Shown here piece after piece: positions 1 through 7,660 of a DNA stretch of 36,271 nt. Where the stretch lies: the NCBI GenBank assembly GCA_947449735.1, contig CANFTB010000044.1, forward strand, positions 1 through 36,271, written 5' to 3'. Below the pieces are notes generated by a model, which had not been told where the DNA came from, did not search any database, and saw only the letters and a program-made list of their open reading frames with translations. Numbering within the stretch: position 1 is the first letter of the stretch; every line of letters begins with the position of its first letter. This stretch comes from Chthoniobacteraceae bacterium (lineage in GTDB: Bacteria; Verrucomicrobiota; Verrucomicrobiia; Chthoniobacterales; Chthoniobacteraceae). The position numbers and the translations under genes are program-made.

Positions 1-81
1 CAACGTGCTCAACGTGCTCAACGTGCTCAACGTGCTCAACGTGCTCAACGTGCTCAACGTGCTCAACGTGCTCAACGTGCT
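1..81 (-). repeat. 9-bp coding tandem repeat encoding Glu-His-Val
   Basis: Nine perfect copies of CAACGTGCT (plus strand) fill 1-81, and the array continues beyond the window edge. Read on the minus strand in the frame of the gene starting at 1552, each unit is GAG CAC GTT (Glu-His-Val). Because the unit is three codons long, copy-number change keeps the frame. Perfect identity suggests recent or ongoing slippage. Confidence 0.95.
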
Positions 82-1552
82 CAACCGCAGCCTCGTTTTC
101 CACCGGCGCTTCGTCCTCTTTCGATTCTGAATCCCTCTTTTCACTCGACTGTGAGGGAAGCAATGGCAGGTCCAGGCGGCCGTCGGCAAATTCAATGACG
201 TGTCCCGTGTGCACCAGATAATGCAGGTCCGAGGCCAGTTGTGTTTTACGCGCGGCGTGCTCGGGATTCTCTGCGTTTTCAGGCGTGGTCGCCCCTAAGA
301 TTTTGATCGCAAGATCGCGTTTTGAAATTCTCGGAGACTCTCCGATAACGCTCAGTAGGGTGGCCGGGCCCTCTGCAAATCCGGAGGACGCACCCGCAGG
401 CTTCGGACGGATCGCGGACACATAGAGTACCCGCTTGCGATGCTTGAAAACCTGGAGGCCCTGTTCGTCAAAAAAGGCGCGCAGCCCGTGCACGAGCCCT
501 CCCGGATAGGCTAACTCCTTGTCAAAGGCTTCGCGTGCGGCCGCAAGCAGGGCACGTTCGGGAAGGTCTCTTGCCGCCTTGCCGGAACACTCTAGAGACG
601 CGGCTGTTTTGAGAAGCTTGGGAAGATGGTGTTTGCGGAAATGAACCTCTGCTTCCTGCAATGACTTGAATTGGAGCGTTTCGGTTTCGTCGAGCGAGTG
701 GTACACAGTCTGTCTGCATTGCTCAGACTTCCAGTCAGCAACAGCCTGTTCCGATGTGACGACTTCGATCTCGTCGCGTTGAAACTGGGGGAAACTCATC
801 CTGCGGCTGAAGCGCTCCTCGTACAAGCGTCTCACTGCAACCTGATAGGCGTGGTGGTTGGTCGGCCCCAGCAGTGTTCCCGTAGAGCGGCAGAGGGCGA
901 CACTCGTGTAGTTGCCCTTGGGAGCTTCTAGCTCGGTGACTTCCTCACGGTAATATTTAGCCCAGTTGTTTCGGAAAGCGTTCCGATCGAGAAGCGATGC
1001 GTCAAAGCTGACTGGTCCATCGTTTAGCTGGTGCAAGGGATGGGATTCCTCGGAGGATGTGATCCGGATCGCATGGCGTTCCGGTTTTTCCAAGAACATC
1101 CTCGCGGTGTTGAACAGGGGATAGGCTTTTGCGCTCTGCCTGATCTGTTTGGCGATGTTGGTTGCGGCTGTCGGTTCCGGGAGAAACTGGACTTTGACCG
1201 GAGCGGGGAGCGTATCAGTTCGCGGCGCTGCCGGACGGGCCTGTCCCTCTTGCCGTCGATTGGAAGGGCCTTGGGGGCCTCTGCGCTGGTCCCGACCCTG
1301 GTCGCCTCGCCGGTCGTCCCTTCGTCCTTGGGAATCACGACGCTGGGAACCCGAATCGCCCCGTTGCCCTCCTCCGCTGCGGTTACGGTCGCGGCCCGCG
1401 CCGCCCGGTCCTGTCTGCCCCCCCCGACCGCCCCGCGGACCGCGTGAGTCGTCGTCCCCTCCCGAGTAACCCGCGTAGCGGTTGGGAGAAGGGGATTCTT
1501 TGAGCCAGTCTGGCAGAAACTTGAGGTCGAGAGGAGAGAGCGGTTCGCTCAT
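1..1552 (-). CDS. Partial large RGG-rich hypothetical protein with C-terminal (EHV)n tract
   Basis: An open frame runs without a stop from the ATG at 1552-1550 off the left edge, giving 517 codons and no stop in the window. I do not recognise a named family. Residues 1-20 are hydrophobic and acidic. Residues 28-110 are a low-complexity Gly/Arg/Asp/Gln stretch with RGG-like motifs, as in disordered RNA-binding tails. Residues 115-380 look globular. Residues 398-462 (from ATLLSVIGE to DGRLDLP) resemble a winged-helix fold, which is a weak guess. Residues 468-490 are acidic, and 491-517 are nine EHV repeats continuing past the edge. It lies 169 bp downstream of the kinase at 1722-3692 on the same strand. 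No Shine-Dalgarno sequence precedes the ATG. A nucleic-acid role is inferred only from the RGG tract and the possible winged helix. Confidence 0.8.
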   Translation of the reverse strand, partial: MSEPLSPLDLKFLPDWLKESPSPNRYAGYSGGDDDSRGPRGGRGGQTGPGGAGRDRNRSGGGQRGDSGSQRRDSQGRRDDRRGDQGRDQRRGPQGPSNRRQEGQARPAAPRTDTLPAPVKVQFLPEPTAATNIAKQIRQSAKAYPLFNTARMFLEKPERHAIRITSSEESHPLHQLNDGPVSFDASLLDRNAFRNNWAKYYREEVTELEAPKGNYTSVALCRSTGTLLGPTNHHAYQVAVRRLYEERFSRRMSFPQFQRDEIEVVTSEQAVADWKSEQCRQTVYHSLDETETLQFKSLQEAEVHFRKHHLPKLLKTAASLECSGKAARDLPERALLAAAREAFDKELAYPGGLVHGLRAFFDEQGLQVFKHRKRVLYVSAIRPKPAGASSGFAEGPATLLSVIGESPRISKRDLAIKILGATTPENAENPEHAARKTQLASDLHYLVHTGHVIEFADGRLDLPLLPSQSSEKRDSESKEDEAPVENEAAVEHVEHVEHVEHVEHVEHVEHVEHVEHV

Positions 1553-1721
1553 GTTGATCGGTTGGTGGAGCTGTGACAGTTTCCTGCGTAATCGGGATTC
1601 GGAGGATGTCCGAACAAAGAATCTGCACTAGTGGGAGGCTTGGAGCAATGGTGATGAGTACGAGATAATGGTGTGAAGTCCAGATGCCGGACTCTAAGGC
1701 CTTCAAACATGTTGAACGTGC

Positions 1722-3692
1722 CTATGGTCTGAGCGGCTGGGGAGTATTTTTTTGCTGCTGCCGAGGTTTTAACGAAGCCGGCATGTCGATTTTTTCCCAG
1801 AGCCATCCCTCGTGTGGGCGCATCCCATCTTCCATGGCCCGGGTGAGGTCTGCTTCAATTTCTGGAATGGGAACGTTACCTGGCGAAAGTAGCGAAGCTT
1901 GGCGGTAGTCCTCCAAAGCCTCTGCATAAAATCCGAGTTGAGCGTTAGCATGTCCCCGAGCAACAAGGTAACGCGATTGCGTGGCCGGAATGTCCGCAAC
2001 GCCCACGAGCGCGAGGTTGATTTGTTTGAGCGCCTCGTTAGGCTTTTTTAACCGCAGTTGGTTGATTGCGTCGCGATAGTTATTATTGGCGGTTTTACGC
2101 AGCTGAAAAACGATTTGTTCAAGCCTTTGGTTGCTCGATGCCAACGCGATCTGGCTTTTGAGAAGGATTTTTTTGTCCGAAGTAATTCTTCCCAAAAAAT
2201 ACGCGAGCAAGAGCTGAGACAGTACAAAGAAGCAAGCCACCAAAACGGCTTCGCGGCGGCGTCTACCGAGCAGAAGCTGGAGTTGGCGGAACCACGAGGC
2301 TTCTTCGGCTTCGGGGGCAAAGCCGTTTTGGTAGGCAACAATGTCTGCCTGTAGTTCTGCAACGCTCTGGTAGCGTTGCTCCGGGGAGTGCTGCATCGCC
2401 TTCTGCACGACTGCTATCAGGCCTGCGGGTAGGCGCCCTCCGGGACAATGAATCAGTTTTACATTGGGAGCCGCCTCTTCATCAGTCGTTCTAATTCTGT
2501 CCTCAAGTGGTATGAATTCTCCATTGCGGATGGCTTTGATCATCTTCTCGTTTCCCTGCAGGTCTATAGGTGGCCTGAGGCAGAGGATTTCATATAGGAT
2601 GATTCCCAAAACAAAAATGTCGGAGCGTTGATCTGGCGAAGCACGGCTGTCGGTCTGTTCGGGCGATAAAAAGGGGGGAGTTCCTGCGATGATCCCCTGC
2701 AGGGTGCTCTGCCTGTCACCTGGATACGGCTGCAATTGTTGTCCAATTGGGGAAGGGTGTTGTGTCTCTTGGTTGGCTTCAACGAGGCGTTTTGCAAGGC
2801 CCCAGTCCATCACGAGGACTTCGCCGAACGAACCGATCATGATATTCGAAGGCTTGAGGTCGCGGTGTAGTACCCCGTGGGAGTGGGCGAATGCAATGGC
2901 GTCCGCCACTTTTTGAAACACCGTCACTAGATGGGATAGTGGATACTGTTTTTGAGTGTCCTCGTCTTCCTCTCTTAATCTTGTGAGTACCTGCTCAAGG
3001 GTCTGCCCCCGAACATGCTTCATAGTGTAAAACACCTGGCCATCGGGGCCAATGCCGAGCTGATAGACAGGGACAATGTTGGGATGTTCGAGTTGTCCGG
3101 TGAGCTGTGCCTCGGCCACGAACCTTTGCAGTTTCTCGGCTGAGAACTCGTTGCCCTGACGCAGGACTTTCATCGCGACAGAACGGTGAATTCTCTGGTC
3201 GAGAGCCTTAAGGACGACTCCCATCCCTCCCTCCCCGAGGGTGCCTGTGATTTGATGGGGTTCTTGTGAAATTCCGGCCCTGATGGCTTCCAGTCCTAGG
3301 GTTGGATCTCCAAGCTCGGCTTCAATCCGGCGGCGGACGTTCTCGTCAAACTCGAAGAGAAGTCGCGAGCTTCCAATATGAACCTCTGAACCCGGCTGGA
3401 TGGGTGTTGGCAGGTCCAGCTTTACTCCTCCGATAGAAACACCGCTTTCACTCTCAAGGTCTTCAATAGAAAGCCTGTGGCCGTAAAAAGTGAACCGGGC
3501 GTGCATACGCGCCACGCTTTCTGCCTCAACGTGAAGATGGCAGCTTGGATCGTTTCCGATCAGGTAGCTGCCAGGGGGAAAGCGCTTTTTGGAAACCCGG
3601 CTACTGCCGACAAATACGGTGACATCTACCTCGAAAGGTGTGTCTTCCTCGCTGGAACCGATGCGGTCAGGAAGGATGAAGTCGTCAACCAT
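1722..3692 (-). CDS. FHA domain-containing Ser/Thr protein kinase with TM and TPR-like C-terminus
   Basis: This 656-residue eukaryotic-type (Hanks) kinase phosphorylates Ser/Thr on unknown substrates. An FHA-like domain occupies residues 22-115, but key positions are altered: IGNDPS replaces the usual GR..S, and SGVSIGG replaces NGT.VNG, so phosphothreonine binding is doubtful. The kinase domain spans about 147-455 with glycine loop GEGGMG (153-158), VAMK lysine 175, catalytic HRDLKPSN (277-284), DWG in place of DFG (296-298) and SPE in place of APE (343-345). A single TM helix lies at about 482-500, followed by TPR-like helices (about 535-615), which should be outside the membrane. It starts 55 bp after the stop of the lipoprotein gene at 3748-4374, so the two are probably cotranscribed. 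It is a paralogue of the kinase at 25169-27658. The start is an ATG; no clear ribosome binding site was seen. Confidence 0.95.
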   Translation of the reverse strand: MVDDFILPDRIGSSEEDTPFEVDVTVFVGSSRVSKKRFPPGSYLIGNDPSCHLHVEAESVARMHARFTFYGHRLSIEDLESESGVSIGGVKLDLPTPIQPGSEVHIGSSRLLFEFDENVRRRIEAELGDPTLGLEAIRAGISQEPHQITGTLGEGGMGVVLKALDQRIHRSVAMKVLRQGNEFSAEKLQRFVAEAQLTGQLEHPNIVPVYQLGIGPDGQVFYTMKHVRGQTLEQVLTRLREEDEDTQKQYPLSHLVTVFQKVADAIAFAHSHGVLHRDLKPSNIMIGSFGEVLVMDWGLAKRLVEANQETQHPSPIGQQLQPYPGDRQSTLQGIIAGTPPFLSPEQTDSRASPDQRSDIFVLGIILYEILCLRPPIDLQGNEKMIKAIRNGEFIPLEDRIRTTDEEAAPNVKLIHCPGGRLPAGLIAVVQKAMQHSPEQRYQSVAELQADIVAYQNGFAPEAEEASWFRQLQLLLGRRRREAVLVACFFVLSQLLLAYFLGRITSDKKILLKSQIALASSNQRLEQIVFQLRKTANNNYRDAINQLRLKKPNEALKQINLALVGVADIPATQSRYLVARGHANAQLGFYAEALEDYRQASLLSPGNVPIPEIEADLTRAMEDGMRPHEGWLWEKIDMPASLKPRQQQKNTPQPLRP

Positions 3693-3747
3693 GGGACGGG
3701 TCCGTACGCCGGGGACGCGAGGCGCCTGTCCCTATTCTGAGGCGATC

Positions 3748-4374
3748 CTAGAGGCCAGGGAGCATCGGTGGAGCTCCCGGTTTCGGAGCCGTTGGGGCGG
3801 GCGCCATACCACCTGCCGGGGCCATAGTCCCGGCACCTTCCATGGACGCACCTCCCATGGACGCACCTCCCATGGACGCACCTCCCATGGACGCACCTCC
3901 CATGGACGCACCTCCCATGGACGCACCTCCCATGGACGCACCTCCCATGGATGGACCCGAGTCCAATCCGGGGATGCCACCTCCAGACATCGACGGTGCT
4001 CCGGCAGGAGCGTCGAGACCGGGGATTGATGAAGCTCCACTCAAACCGCCCCCCAGACCAGAGTCCATTTTCAGAGAGGAAGAGTCGGATCCAATCTTGT
4101 CAGCGGACATTTTCTCTGAGCGCTGTGCAGCGAGGCGCAAGCGATCTGCTTCTCGCTTTTCCTTGTCGATCTCAGCACGAGCCATTGCTTGCTGCTCGTA
4201 CGGCTCAAAAACGTAGCCTTTTTGTAGGACCCGGGTGCCGTCCTTCAGGGTGACCACCTTGAAAGGGGTCTTCTGGTACGCGTAAGTCTGAGAATAGGGA
4301 GTGCTGCATGCCGAAAGGCTCAGGAGTACAGGTGCCATGAGCAGCAGCGAAGCAGTCTGGAGGGAACGACTCAT
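3748..4374 (-). CDS. Putative lipoprotein with GASMG repeats
   Basis: This 208-residue protein begins with a lipoprotein signal peptide (MSRSLQTASLLLMAPVLL then a lipobox LSAC, Cys23), so it should be lipidated and envelope-anchored. Residues 24-60 include KDGTRVLQKGYVFEPYEQQ, followed by a charged helix (about 62-90) and then Gly/Ser/Met-rich and Pro/Ala-rich sequence to the end. Residues about 143-180 are a GGASM pentapeptide array. No enzymatic motif is visible. It is the first gene of a probable operon with the FHA kinase just downstream, which makes it a candidate partner or substrate of that kinase (inference). A good promoter lies immediately upstream and would give a leaderless message. 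Confidence 0.88.
   Translation of the reverse strand: MSRSLQTASLLLMAPVLLSLSACSTPYSQTYAYQKTPFKVVTLKDGTRVLQKGYVFEPYEQQAMARAEIDKEKREADRLRLAAQRSEKMSADKIGSDSSSLKMDSGLGGGLSGASSIPGLDAPAGAPSMSGGGIPGLDSGPSMGGASMGGASMGGASMGGASMGGASMGGASMGGASMEGAGTMAPAGGMAPAPTAPKPGAPPMLPGL
3841..3945 (-). repeat. 15-bp coding tandem repeat (Gly-Gly-Ala-Ser-Met)
   Basis: Seven perfect copies of CATGGACGCACCTCC (plus strand) occupy 3841-3945, followed by a diverging partial copy. On the minus strand in the frame of the lipoprotein gene they encode five-residue GGASM-type units. The five-codon unit allows in-frame length change. The plus-strand reading (MDAPP repeats) is an open frame but only a shadow of the repeat. Confidence 0.95.
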
Positions 4375-4380
4375 ATTCTG

Positions 4381-4408
4381 AGAATAGCGCGCCTCAAAAA
4401 GAGGTCAA
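4381..4408 (-). promoter_or_regulatory. Sigma70-type promoter of the lipoprotein-kinase operon, probably leaderless
   Basis: On the minus strand, TTGACC (4408-4403) and TATTCT (4386-4381) are separated by 16 bp. The -10 box ends six bases before the ATG at 4374, so initiation at the usual distance would fall on the A of the start codon. No Shine-Dalgarno sequence is present. The -10 box is overlapped by a perfect inverted repeat ATTCT-G-AGAAT at 4375-4385, a possible operator. Confidence 0.55.
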
Positions 4409-4476
4409 TCCTAGAGAAATGCAGGATTGTAGTAGCGTCAGTGCGCATCGGATAAGGCGCATCCACCTCGGATAGG

Positions 4477-5493
4477 TTAGAAGCTCCTGAAACCGTGTGT
4501 CAAACCGAGGTTCAGGCACGCTTCCACCGGTCTAAGCCCTCCCGTACAGGTTTCGTCCGAGAGATTCGCGGCTGCAGCACAAACGCCCAGACGCAACTGC
4601 TCCTCGACAGTCATTCCTTCATGCCAGCCCCACAGTACACCCGCAGTGAAGGCGTCTCCCGCCCCTGCCGCGCCTTTGATGTATCCGTCCGGAAGTACGA
4701 CGCTGCCGTGCTGGGTCCAAACCCCATCCCGTCCCAGCGCACAGCCCCCCTCTGGGAAATGCACTAAAACCCGCTCGCGCACTCCCGCATCCAGAAGGGT
4801 TTCCATGGATTCGCGAAGGGCCTTGAGGTCTAGTCCAGAAGGCGTCCGGATGCTGTGCCCGGTGACCCTGCCCGCCTCAAACTCGTTCATGATGCAGTAG
4901 TCCGTGTGTTTGAGGGCGGGAAGCACAAGACGGGCGAATCGCTCACTGTCTTCGCTTACTACGTCGATGGAGGTGCGCATCCCCGCGGCTTGGGCGCGGG
5001 CGAGCACTCCCGCGGCAACGGTCCCAAATTCGGGGCAGGATTGATCCATTCCATCCAGGAGCAACAGGTACCCCAAATGGAACAAACGAGCCTGGGTCGT
5101 TGAAAAGTCAAAATGGCCAGAACTCAGGAGCGCGTTGGCTCCGCGCGCGTGAAAAAAAGTGCGGCGCCCGGTCGATTTGACCGTCATCACGTCCGTGTAA
5201 CTGGTGGGAGCCTCGCTTGTGGAGTGGAGGCTTTTGGTGTTTATCCCCAGTTGTTTGCATGTGTCGACAATGTAGCGTCCGAGGCTGTCTTCTCCAACCA
5301 GTCCCACCGCTTCAAGCGGAAAGGGGGCGCCCATGGCTGCGATGTCCACCAAGACGTTGAACGGCGATCCTCCGGTTCCTTTGGTTTCGCTGGTGATGTT
5401 TGCCAATGCGTCTTGCTGGGGCCACACATCGATAATTTTAACAGCGTCAACGATCCAGTTGCCGCCTGCGAGCAGTCCGTGTCGGGTGTTCAT
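4477..5493 (-). CDS. PfkB-family carbohydrate kinase
   Basis: This 338-residue ribokinase/PfkB-type sugar kinase transfers phosphate from ATP to a sugar or nucleoside that cannot be read from the sequence. An N-terminal GTGGSPFNV segment (about residues 40-48) is the typical PfkB substrate-binding region. The second PfkB signature is near the C-terminus as KGAAGAGDAFTAG, with the catalytic Asp in GAGD and an anion hole formed by the glycines. Length is normal for the family. It starts 29 bp after the murA stop on the same strand, so it is likely the last gene of the prfA-prmC-murA run. The start is an ATG. Confidence 0.93.
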   Translation of the reverse strand: MNTRHGLLAGGNWIVDAVKIIDVWPQQDALANITSETKGTGGSPFNVLVDIAAMGAPFPLEAVGLVGEDSLGRYIVDTCKQLGINTKSLHSTSEAPTSYTDVMTVKSTGRRTFFHARGANALLSSGHFDFSTTQARLFHLGYLLLLDGMDQSCPEFGTVAAGVLARAQAAGMRTSIDVVSEDSERFARLVLPALKHTDYCIMNEFEAGRVTGHSIRTPSGLDLKALRESMETLLDAGVRERVLVHFPEGGCALGRDGVWTQHGSVVLPDGYIKGAAGAGDAFTAGVLWGWHEGMTVEEQLRLGVCAAAANLSDETCTGGLRPVEACLNLGLTHGFRSF

Positions 5494-5522
5494 GAGATTG
5501 GAAAAATTGTGCGTGTGGAAGT

Positions 5523-6794
5523 TTAGGTCGATGCGCTCTGCTTGACCCGCTGAATCTCGGCGCCCAGACCCATGAGCTTTTCATCAATGGATTCATAGCC
5601 GCGGTCAATGTGGTAGACACGGTGGACCTCCGTTGTGCCCTCTGCGACAAGTCCGGCCAGAACAAGGGCGGCGGAAGCGCGCAAGTCGCTGGCCATGACC
5701 GGGGCGCCGCTCAGTTTTGGGACTCCGGTGATTCGTGCGGTTGCTCCTTCAATGGCTATGTCCGCGCCCATGCGTTTGAGCTCTGAGACATGCATGAAAC
5801 GCTGGGGAAAAACGGTTTCCGTGACACTGCTTTGTCCGTCAGCTCGGCTGAGGAGGGCACACATTTGAGCCTGCATGTCGGTTGGAAATCCCGGGTAGGG
5901 TTCTGTGATGATATCCACAGGCCTTGGCGCTCCGTTGCCTTTAACGGTGATTGTGTCCTTTTGAATGTTCAGCTGGAAGCCAGACTCGGAGAGTACGTTT
6001 GTAACCGCGTTCAGGTGCTCTGAGTTTACCCGGCGCAGGGTGACTTCCCTGCCAGCCAGGGCAGCCGCTACAAGAAAAGTGCCGGCTTCGATGCGGTCTG
6101 GAATCACGGAATGCTCCGCCCCGTGGAGTTCCTTGACGCCCTCGACGGTGATGCGGCGTGTTCCGGCGCCTTCAATTTTGGCACCCATCTTGATGAGGAA
6201 TTGGGCAAGATCCACAACTTCGGGTTCGGCTGCCGCTCCTTCAATTACGGTGATTCCCTCGGCAAGTGTCGCCGCCATCAAAACGTTCCCGGTGCCAAGC
6301 ACCGTCGGTCCCTGCCGCCCCTCGAGGTTCATGGTGGATCCCTTGAGTTCTCCTGCGAAGACCTTGACGTCTCCAGCCTCCACACGGCAGGCCGCGTTCA
6401 AGGCGCGGAACCCTTTTAGGTGGAGGTCAATTGGCCTGTCGCCGATGACGCATCCTCCCGGCAGGGAGACCCGCGCCTCCTTGTGGCGCCCAAGCAGGGG
6501 GCCGAGTACGCAGACAGACGCCCGCATTTTCCGGACGATCTCGTATGGCGCAGTGGTGGACACGTTTTCCGCCTGTATTTGCACGGTGCCGCTGGCGCGC
6601 TCCACCTGAGCTCCAAGGTGGGATAGAATCTGGAGCATGTAGTGGATGTCGCTCAGATCGGGCACGCAGTGGATGACGCACGGTTCCCTCGTCAGCAGGG
6701 CCGCCGCAAGAATGGGAAGGGCGGAGTTTTTGGAACCGCTGATCTTTACTGCGCCGGAAAGAGTGTGCCCACCGTGGACGATGATTTTATCCAT
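5523..6794 (-). CDS. murA: UDP-N-acetylglucosamine 1-carboxyvinyltransferase MurA
   Basis: MurA transfers enolpyruvate from PEP to UDP-GlcNAc, the first committed step of peptidoglycan synthesis, in the cytoplasm. The protein is 423 residues from the chosen ATG (6794-6792), which matches the family. Lys22-Asn23 in SGSKNSALP and the catalytic Cys115 in SLPGGCVIGDRP fall at exactly the positions known from E. coli MurA. Cys at 115 predicts the fosfomycin-sensitive type, whereas resistant enzymes carry Asp there. The frame is open 35 codons further upstream to 6899, but that stretch is Arg-rich and lies inside prmC. The start at 6794 overlaps the prmC stop by 8 bp (ATGGATAA), suggesting translational coupling. 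Confidence 0.98.
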   Translation of the reverse strand: MDKIIVHGGHTLSGAVKISGSKNSALPILAAALLTREPCVIHCVPDLSDIHYMLQILSHLGAQVERASGTVQIQAENVSTTAPYEIVRKMRASVCVLGPLLGRHKEARVSLPGGCVIGDRPIDLHLKGFRALNAACRVEAGDVKVFAGELKGSTMNLEGRQGPTVLGTGNVLMAATLAEGITVIEGAAAEPEVVDLAQFLIKMGAKIEGAGTRRITVEGVKELHGAEHSVIPDRIEAGTFLVAAALAGREVTLRRVNSEHLNAVTNVLSESGFQLNIQKDTITVKGNGAPRPVDIITEPYPGFPTDMQAQMCALLSRADGQSSVTETVFPQRFMHVSELKRMGADIAIEGATARITGVPKLSGAPVMASDLRASAALVLAGLVAEGTTEVHRVYHIDRGYESIDEKLMGLGAEIQRVKQSAST

Positions 6795-7620
6795 ACGAAG
6801 CGAATAGAAAACGATTGCGACCCTGGTAGTCCGTTTCCGGCGAGATCGAGTGGTATTGTTCGGCAGCGAGCGACTCTGTGAGCGCGCCCGACTGCTCATG
6901 CCCTATCTCGAGGGAGAGCAGGCCTGCGAGATGTTTTTTTGCCTCGGGCAACAGGGTGCGAATGAGAAGGGTGCCGTCGTCACCTCCGTCCAAGGCGAGA
7001 AAGGGGTCGTTTTTGACTTCCTTCGAGAGAGCGGCGATTTCGCCGGTTGGCACGTATGGAAGGTTTGCAACAATCAGTTCAAAGGTGCCTGAGAGCGGTC
7101 CTAACAGACTGCCTTGATGGAAGATCACTCGAGACTCCATGCCCAGAACAGCGGCGTTTTCCCTTGCAAGCGACAGGGCTGTTTCGGAAACGTCTACGGC
7201 GTGCACTTCGGTTTCCGGCCACGCCGCGGCGAGGCTGAGCGCAATCACTCCGCTACCAGTGCCGATGTCGGCGATTCTCGATGGCGGAGTCGGGTGCCTT
7301 TGGAGGATCTTTTCCACCAGCTGTTCTGTCTCGGGTCGGGGGATAAGTGCGCGGGCATCGCACCGGAAGCTGCGGCCCATGAATTCAACTCCACCCAAAA
7401 TGTGCTGCAGCGGCTCCCCTTGGGTGCGTCTCCGGACGAACTCGCGGAGCGGATGAAGCTCGGTTTCGTTTAGCGGTCGGTCGAATTCGAGATACAGGTC
7501 CATCCGCTTCTTCCCAAGCACATGGGCGAGCAAGTGTTCGATATTTAAACGCGGGCTCTCGACTCCGGCTTTGGTGAAATAGGCCGTGGTTGATTGCAGA
7601 ACTTCCAGCACGGTTTTCAT
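6787..7620 (-). CDS. prmC: Peptide chain release factor N5-glutamine methyltransferase PrmC (HemK)
   Basis: PrmC methylates the glutamine of the GGQ motif in release factors using SAM. The 277-residue protein has the helical N-terminal recognition domain (about 1-80) with GEPLQHILG, followed by the Rossmann methyltransferase domain with IADIGTGSGVIALSLA (about 117-131) as the SAM site. The substrate-glutamine motif, normally NPPY, reads NLPY at residues 186-189 (VANLPYVP); Asn and Tyr are kept. The gene follows prfA, its substrate, after a 40 bp gap, and overlaps murA by 8 bp. The start ATG is at 7620-7618. Confidence 0.96.
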   Translation of the reverse strand: MKTVLEVLQSTTAYFTKAGVESPRLNIEHLLAHVLGKKRMDLYLEFDRPLNETELHPLREFVRRRTQGEPLQHILGGVEFMGRSFRCDARALIPRPETEQLVEKILQRHPTPPSRIADIGTGSGVIALSLAAAWPETEVHAVDVSETALSLARENAAVLGMESRVIFHQGSLLGPLSGTFELIVANLPYVPTGEIAALSKEVKNDPFLALDGGDDGTLLIRTLLPEAKKHLAGLLSLEIGHEQSGALTESLAAEQYHSISPETDYQGRNRFLFASYG

Positions 7621-7660
7621 TGCCAGGACATTCAGTCTTCGGAGCGGTCGGCGGGGAGGG

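Noticed and set aside
3842..4216. Plus-strand frame with MDAPP repeats
   Set aside because: Arises from the 15-bp repeat of the lipoprotein gene read on the other strand; the remainder has no protein-like features.
4438..4476. GCGCATC/CGGATA direct repeats resembling enterobacterial REP sequence
   Set aside because: Short, single location, no proper palindrome; the resemblance to REP elements is probably chance.
6795..6899. 35-codon upstream extension of murA
   Set aside because: Arg-rich, lies inside prmC; the start at 6794 places Lys22 and Cys115 at their known positions.
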